A stretch of DNA of 34,539 nt from Candidatus Scybalocola faecipullorum (GTDB taxonomy: Bacteria; Bacillota; Clostridia; Lachnospirales; Lachnospiraceae): positions 1 to 34,539 of the forward strand of contig DVJY01000051.1 of NCBI GenBank assembly GCA_018716485.1. The letters are read 5' to 3'. How positions within the stretch are numbered: position 1 is the stretch's first letter; each line of letters starts with the position of its first letter. This document shows, piece by piece, positions 30,780 through 34,539 of this stretch. The notes below the pieces were generated by a model, which worked only from the letters and a program-made list of their open reading frames with translations, was not told the DNA's origin and ran no database searches. A program made the translations under genes and the position numbers.

Positions 30780-31735
30780 TGAAAAAGATTTCCGCAGCGC
30801 ATATGCTGCTGTTTATCACACTGGCAGTTTTTATGATATCGGGACTTCTTTTATCTGTGATTTCCAGTGCCGTGCATGTGCCTGTTTGGGTGAGTATGGC
30901 TGTTGGTTCCATAGTCATATTTATTCCGGGAATTTTATACTGTCTTGTGAAAAAACTTCCGCTGACGCAGGCCGCAGGATTCAAAAAGACACGGCCGGTG
31001 AATTTTCTTATGGCATTTATTGTTCTTGTATGCAGTTATCCGGTCATTGTTGTTTTGAATATGCTGTCCATGTTTTTTGTAGAGAATGCTGTCCAAAATT
31101 CGGTTGTTTCTTTGCTGATGACAACAAATCTGCCGGCTATGCTTCTTCTTATGGCCGTACTTCCGGCGCTCGGCGAGGAGTTCGTTTTCCGCGGCCTTCT
31201 TTACCATGCGTACCGCAGAACATCACCGCTGGCGGGCATTATTTTAAGCGCGCTGTTTTTTGCGCTGATGCATGGTAATTTTAATCAAATACCGTATGCA
31301 TTTTTCCTTGGCATAGTAATGGCGCTGATGGTGGAAGCAACTGGTTCTATATGGATTTCGATTTTTATGCATTTTATGCTGAATGGATTTAATGCATTTA
31401 TATCATGGCTGATGAAGCCGATATTATTCCGTCAGCTGATTGAAACAATTACAGGCTCACAGAATGCAGCTTCGGAAAATTTCAGTGACGCATTTGTGGC
31501 GATGGCCGGCAGTCAGAATGCCGCCGGTGTGCTTTTCATATATATTTTGATGGCAGTATTTTTTGCGGCGGCAGTGTTTTCGCTGATTTACGCTGTGTTT
31601 ATGATCAATGGTAAGCCAATGCGGTGCCTGCTGCATCCGGTACAGTTTCAGAGTACCGAACAAAAGCAGCCGCTATTCGACTGGTGGATGGCGGCTTTTG
31701 TTGTCCTTGCGATTATGCGTGTTTTTGTTTTGTAG
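30779..31735 (+). CDS. CPBP family intramembrane glutamic endopeptidase (Abi/CAAX-like)
   Basis: 318 residues. Eight or so membrane helices. The active-site motifs of the Rce1/CPBP family are present: GEEFVFRGLLYHAY with Glu133, Glu134 and Arg138, then ALFFALMHGNFNQIPYAFFL with His165, and MHFMLNGFNAF with His198 and Asn202. Members process prenylated or peptide substrates in the membrane or mediate bacteriocin immunity; the substrate here is unknown. Its ATG overlaps the preceding TGA in TGATG, so it is translationally coupled to the beta-helix protein. A functional link between the two is possible but undocumented. Confidence 0.88.
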   Translation: MKKISAAHMLLFITLAVFMISGLLLSVISSAVHVPVWVSMAVGSIVIFIPGILYCLVKKLPLTQAAGFKKTRPVNFLMAFIVLVCSYPVIVVLNMLSMFFVENAVQNSVVSLLMTTNLPAMLLLMAVLPALGEEFVFRGLLYHAYRRTSPLAGIILSALFFALMHGNFNQIPYAFFLGIVMALMVEATGSIWISIFMHFMLNGFNAFISWLMKPILFRQLIETITGSQNAASENFSDAFVAMAGSQNAAGVLFIYILMAVFFAAAVFSLIYAVFMINGKPMRCLLHPVQFQSTEQKQPLFDWWMAAFVVLAIMRVFVL

Positions 31736-31863
31736 ATGACTTTGTACAAATTGACGATAATATCGGAAAAGTTAACAGAAAAACATAGAAATGTTGCTGT
31801 TTTTCAAATAATTTTATCAAAAAAGCTAGACGAATGATTGGAAAAGTGAGAAAATATAAGTGT

Positions 31864-31889
31864 GTATGATTATTATTTAACAATCATAC
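31864..31889. promoter_or_regulatory. Inverted repeat upstream of the scaffold / GGGtGRT operon
   Basis: GTATGATT (31864-31871) and AATCATAC (31882-31889) with a 10-base centre, 49 bases before the start codon. A TATAAG just upstream (31855-31860) could be a -10 box, but no convincing -35 hexamer is seen. Operator or leader hairpin. Confidence 0.4.
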
Positions 31890-31937
31890 CGGCACAGTTG
31901 TGCAAGATAATTTTATACATTTGAAAGGAGTCATAAA

Positions 31938-32630
31938 ATGATTTATTCACAGGAAGTAGAAAACATGTGTCCGGTAGCTCAGGGCGTAAATCATGGCGCT
32001 GCACCTATTCCAGAAGAAGCAAAATGGGTAAAAGCCAAAGAGATTAAAGATATTTCAGGACTGACACACGGTGTCGGCTGGTGCGCACCTCAGCAGGGTA
32101 CATGCAAATTAACATTGAATGTTAAAGATGGTATTATTCAGGAAGCGCTTGTTGAGACCATCGGATGTTCAGGCATGACTCATTCAGCAGCAATGGCAGC
32201 TGAAATTTTACCGGGAAGAACAATTCTCGAAGCATTAAATACAGACCTTGTATGTGATGCGATCAACACAGCGATGAGAGAATTATTCCTGCAGATCGTT
32301 TACGGACGTTCACAGTCTGCATTTTCAGAAGACGGCCTTCCGATCGGCGCAGGTCTTGAAGATTTGGGTAAAGGTTTAAGAAGCCAGGTTGGTACAATGT
32401 ATGGTACTTTAAAGAAAGGTCCTCGTTACCTTGAAATGGCAGAAGGCTATGTCACAGGAATCGCTTTAAATGAAGACGATGAAATCATCGGCTATCAGTA
32501 TGTTAGCTTTGGCAAGATGATGGATTTCATCAAAAATGGCGATGATGCAAACACAGCACTTGAAAAAGCTAAAGGACAGTATGGTCGTGTTGCTGATGCA
32601 GCAAAGATTATCGACCCAAGACAGAACTAA
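31938..32630 (+). CDS. IscU/NifU-like iron-sulfur cluster assembly scaffold protein (GGGtGRT-associated)
   Basis: 230 residues; GAAAGGAG 8 bases upstream. The N-terminal half matches an IscU core: GLTHGVGWCAPQQGTCKLTL with Cys49 and Cys56, IGCSGMTHSAAMAA with Cys77 in place of the IscU GCGxAxAS loop, and Cys106 further on. A C-terminal extension (about 125-230) is not part of IscU and holds LEDLGKGLRSQVGTMYGTLK and ALEKAKGQYGRV. The protein is longer than IscU (about 130). No cysteine desulfurase is adjacent. Its partner, 18 bases downstream, is the GGGtGRT protein. A specialised scaffold or cluster carrier for that protein is the best guess. Codon use and ribosome binding sites suggest high expression. 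Confidence 0.8.
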   Translation: MIYSQEVENMCPVAQGVNHGAAPIPEEAKWVKAKEIKDISGLTHGVGWCAPQQGTCKLTLNVKDGIIQEALVETIGCSGMTHSAAMAAEILPGRTILEALNTDLVCDAINTAMRELFLQIVYGRSQSAFSEDGLPIGAGLEDLGKGLRSQVGTMYGTLKKGPRYLEMAEGYVTGIALNEDDEIIGYQYVSFGKMMDFIKNGDDANTALEKAKGQYGRVADAAKIIDPRQN

Positions 32631-32648
32631 TTCGAGGAGGTAGAGGAA

Positions 32649-33659
32649 ATGGCTTTATTTGAATCATATGAAAGAAGAATTGATAAAATCAATGCGGTTT
32701 TAAACAGCTATGGCATCGCTTCCATCGAAGAAGCAGAAAAAATTACAAAAGATGCCGGACTTGATGTTTATAATCAGGTGAAGAAAATTCAGCCGATCTG
32801 TTTTGAAAACGCATGTTGGGCATACACAGTAGGCGCAGCGATCGCAATCAAAAAAGGATGCCGCCGCGCAGCAGATGCAGCAGCAGCTATCGGCGAAGGC
32901 CTTCAGGCTTTCTGTATTCCGGGTTCTGTTGCTGATCAGCGTAAAGTTGGTTTAGGACACGGAAACTTAGGCAAGATGCTTCTTGAAGAAGAAACAGACT
33001 GCTTCTGCTTCCTTGCAGGTCATGAATCTTTTGCGGCAGCTGAAGGCGCTATCGGTATTGCTGAGAAAGCAAACAAAGTTCGTCAGAAACCGTTAAGAGT
33101 TATTTTAAATGGTTTGGGAAAAGATGCTGCTCAGATCATTTCCAGAATCAATGGTTTTACATATGTGGAGACAGAATATGACTACTTTACAGGCGAATTA
33201 AAAGAAGTCTTCAGAAAATCATATTCAGACGGTCTTCGTGCAAAAGTAAACTGCTACGGCGCTAACGATGTTCGTGAAGGCGTTGCGATCATGTGGAAAG
33301 AGGGCGTTGACGTATCTATTACAGGTAACTCAACAAACCCTACAAGATTCCAGCATCCGGTTGCAGGTACATATAAGAAAGAATGTGTTGAAGCAGGCAA
33401 GAAGTATTTCTCAGTAGCTTCAGGCGGCGGTACAGGCCGTACACTTCATCCGGACAACATGGCTGCAGGTCCTGCTTCCTATGGTATGACAGATACATTG
33501 GGACGTATGCACTCTGATGCTCAGTTTGCAGGTTCTTCATCAGTACCTGCTCATGTTGAGATGATGGGTCTGATCGGCATGGGCAACAACCCTATGGTTG
33601 GCGCTACAGTTGCAGTAGCTGTTTCTGTAGAAGAAGCTGCTAAGGCTGGTAAGTTCTAA
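32649..33659 (+). CDS. GGGtGRT protein (conserved, function unknown)
   Basis: 336 residues; ribosome binding site GGAGG. It contains the motif GGGTGRT at 259-265, which names the family, in SVASGGGTGRTLHPDNMAAG. Other conserved-looking blocks are FCIPGSVADQRKVGLGHGN (88-106), FLAGHESFAAAEGAIGIAE (121-139), VILNGLGKDAAQIISRINGF (151-170) and SSVPAHVEMMGLIGMGNNP (297-315). Cysteines 51, 56, 71, 89, 118, 120, 202 and 246 could bind a cluster. No signal or membrane helices: cytoplasmic. No activity is known to me. Pairing with an IscU-like gene suggests an iron-sulfur protein. A strong terminator follows. Confidence 0.88.
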   Translation: MALFESYERRIDKINAVLNSYGIASIEEAEKITKDAGLDVYNQVKKIQPICFENACWAYTVGAAIAIKKGCRRAADAAAAIGEGLQAFCIPGSVADQRKVGLGHGNLGKMLLEEETDCFCFLAGHESFAAAEGAIGIAEKANKVRQKPLRVILNGLGKDAAQIISRINGFTYVETEYDYFTGELKEVFRKSYSDGLRAKVNCYGANDVREGVAIMWKEGVDVSITGNSTNPTRFQHPVAGTYKKECVEAGKKYFSVASGGGTGRTLHPDNMAAGPASYGMTDTLGRMHSDAQFAGSSSVPAHVEMMGLIGMGNNPMVGATVAVAVSVEEAAKAGKF

Positions 33660-33693
33660 AGTATAACTTTTTAAGTTCATATGTCAAACACTG

Positions 33694-33730
33694 AAAAGTG
33701 CCGTAGTTTCAAGGACCGCGGCACTTTTTT
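33694..33730 (+). terminator. Terminator after the GGGtGRT gene
   Basis: AAAAGTGCCG pairs with CGGCACTTTT, then extra Ts, 35 bases after the stop codon. Confidence 0.9.
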
Positions 33731-33791
33731 GTCATCTGGTGGCCGGACGGGGAAAGTGGCGAGAGATGTGCTGAAATACCCTCAAAATTGG

Positions 33792-33839
33792 AAGGTAGGA
33801 AACCGGTAGGTAACGAGTAGGTAACAGGCTGAAGGTAAC
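33792..33839. repeat. Short direct repeats next to the integrase: candidate arm-type binding sites
   Basis: GTAGGTAAC occurs at 33806-33814 and 33817-33825, the core AGGTAAC again at 33833-33839, and a variant AAGGTAGGAA at 33792. Spacings of 15, 11 and 14 bases. Tyrosine recombinases of integrative elements bind such short direct repeats near their attachment site; the repeats lie just beyond the 3' end of the recombinase gene. Confidence 0.5.
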
Positions 33840-33858
33840 AAAAAACGAGCATGAAAAA

Positions 33859-33889
33859 ATACCGCAAGCGCAGTGTTTACGGTATTTTC
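33859..33889 (-). terminator. Hairpin at the 3' end of the recombinase gene
   Basis: AAATACCG pairs with CGGTATTT, with A and T runs outside, overlapping the last codons of the leftward recombinase gene. Confidence 0.6.
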
Positions 33890-34539
33890 TCAATATCGGA
33901 TCTGAGCCATTCCAGATCACGAACAGTATAGACAGCCTCGGTTACATCGTTGATACGGTGGCCTGCAAGACGTTTCACCACCATAGGATCAATGCCTGCC
34001 TTCTTTGCCATTGTAATAAATGTCATACGAGGGTCGTGTGGCCGGTGTTCCGGGTTTAATTTCAGAGCTGCCATCACTTTATCAAAGCGGCCGGCATATT
34101 TGTCATAGGTGATCTTCATGCCACCTTTGGTAGCTGTCGGGTCGTTGAAGAGAGCATCGCTGCCGAGGGATACGGCATAGTCATAATTCCTTTTGACAAG
34201 AGACTGAATTTTGGTGTGTATAGGAACCATGCGATTCTTCCCGGCATCGGTCTTCATCCCAGCCACCATGTACCATTCATCCAGGTTGACATCGGCAAGC
34301 TGAAGCGTGGCTAATTCCTGCGGCCTCCATCCCATATAGCACTGAATGAGAATCCAGTCTACGAAGCGTATCTTATCCACATTATCCCAGAGAATTTTCA
34401 TTTCGTCCGGCGGGAATATAATATGTCCACGGGTGGCAGCTTCTTTTTCCTTGATTATGTCCTCAGAAATGTCAAAGGTCCGGGCATAGTTCTTGTCCAC
34501 AATCTCATACTCCAGGGCGTAGTCCAGCATCAAATTGAA
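33877..34539 (-). CDS. Tyrosine recombinase / phage-type integrase, partial (N-terminus beyond right edge)
   Basis: The catalytic domain of a site-specific tyrosine recombinase; the frame is open to the window edge, so the N-terminal DNA-binding part is missing. Counting from the codon at 34533, the active residues are Arg70 in MGWRPQELATLQ, Lys94 in the AGMKTDAGKNR turn, His166 and Arg169 in HDPRMTF, His192 in AGHRIND and nucleophile Tyr202 in EAVYTVRDL, so the set looks complete. Such enzymes integrate phages or conjugative elements. It is the last gene, with its 3' end facing the GGGtGRT operon and repeats in the gap, so the element should extend to the right. Confidence 0.9.
   Translation of the reverse strand, partial: FNLMLDYALEYEIVDKNYARTFDISEDIIKEKEAATRGHIIFPPDEMKILWDNVDKIRFVDWILIQCYMGWRPQELATLQLADVNLDEWYMVAGMKTDAGKNRMVPIHTKIQSLVKRNYDYAVSLGSDALFNDPTATKGGMKITYDKYAGRFDKVMAALKLNPEHRPHDPRMTFITMAKKAGIDPMVVKRLAGHRINDVTEAVYTVRDLEWLRSDIEKIP

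Overview
This is a chromosomal segment of a low-to-moderate GC, Gram-positive anaerobe of the Clostridia, most likely a gut Lachnospiraceae or close relative. The evidence is a rubrerythrin, an electron-bifurcating type lactate dehydrogenase/EtfAB operon whose EtfA carries ferredoxin domains, the scaffold-like + GGGtGRT gene pair, a DUF6076 protein, a cytoplasmic GH29 fucosidase, strong AGGAGG-type ribosome binding sites and a CIRCE element in front of lon. I cannot name a species.

Layout. 1-374: 5' part of a recombinase-type helix-turn-helix gene running off the left edge. 413-571: two tRNA genes, the first with an abnormal anticodon loop (C at position 33), then a bidirectional terminator. 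691-5513: a class C beta-lactamase-like hydrolase (-), a GH29 alpha-L-fucosidase (+), and a MATE exporter followed by a secreted lipoprotein nuclease (both -). 5672-7255: YtcJ-type amidohydrolase. 7482-12113: etfB, etfA, FAD lactate dehydrogenase and a YkvI-family membrane protein, closed by a tandem array of 58-bp terminator repeats. 12252-12725: moaC (-). 12922-12993: tRNA-Glu. 13273-16457: DUF6076 protein with a structured leader, then a Lon protease behind a CIRCE operator. 16497-19646: flavodoxin-like reductase, small membrane protein (-), and a TetR / 24-codon ORF / MFS exporter unit with three related operators. 19834-19916: tRNA-Leu (-). 20294-26283: DUF362 ferredoxin protein, a 1430-residue GLUG-repeat protein and a VanZ-like protein, apparently one transcription unit. 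26499-29295: a second MATE exporter and an AGCS-type amino acid:cation symporter. 29377-29919: rubrerythrin with a perfect palindrome at its start site. 30096-31735: left-handed beta-helix protein overlapping a CPBP protease. 31938-33659: IscU-like scaffold and GGGtGRT protein. 33877 to the right edge: tyrosine recombinase with arm-site-like direct repeats beyond its 3' end, probably one border of an integrated element.

How the parts work together. The lactate operon should oxidise lactate with NAD+ by flavin-based electron bifurcation, using ferredoxin-linked electrons, and its fourth gene is a candidate transporter. Lon and rubrerythrin form a stress-response theme, each with its own palindromic control site. 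The DUF362/GLUG/VanZ group is a cell-surface module of unknown purpose and, with the GGGtGRT pair, is the least understood part of the window. The rest is ordinary core and transport content.
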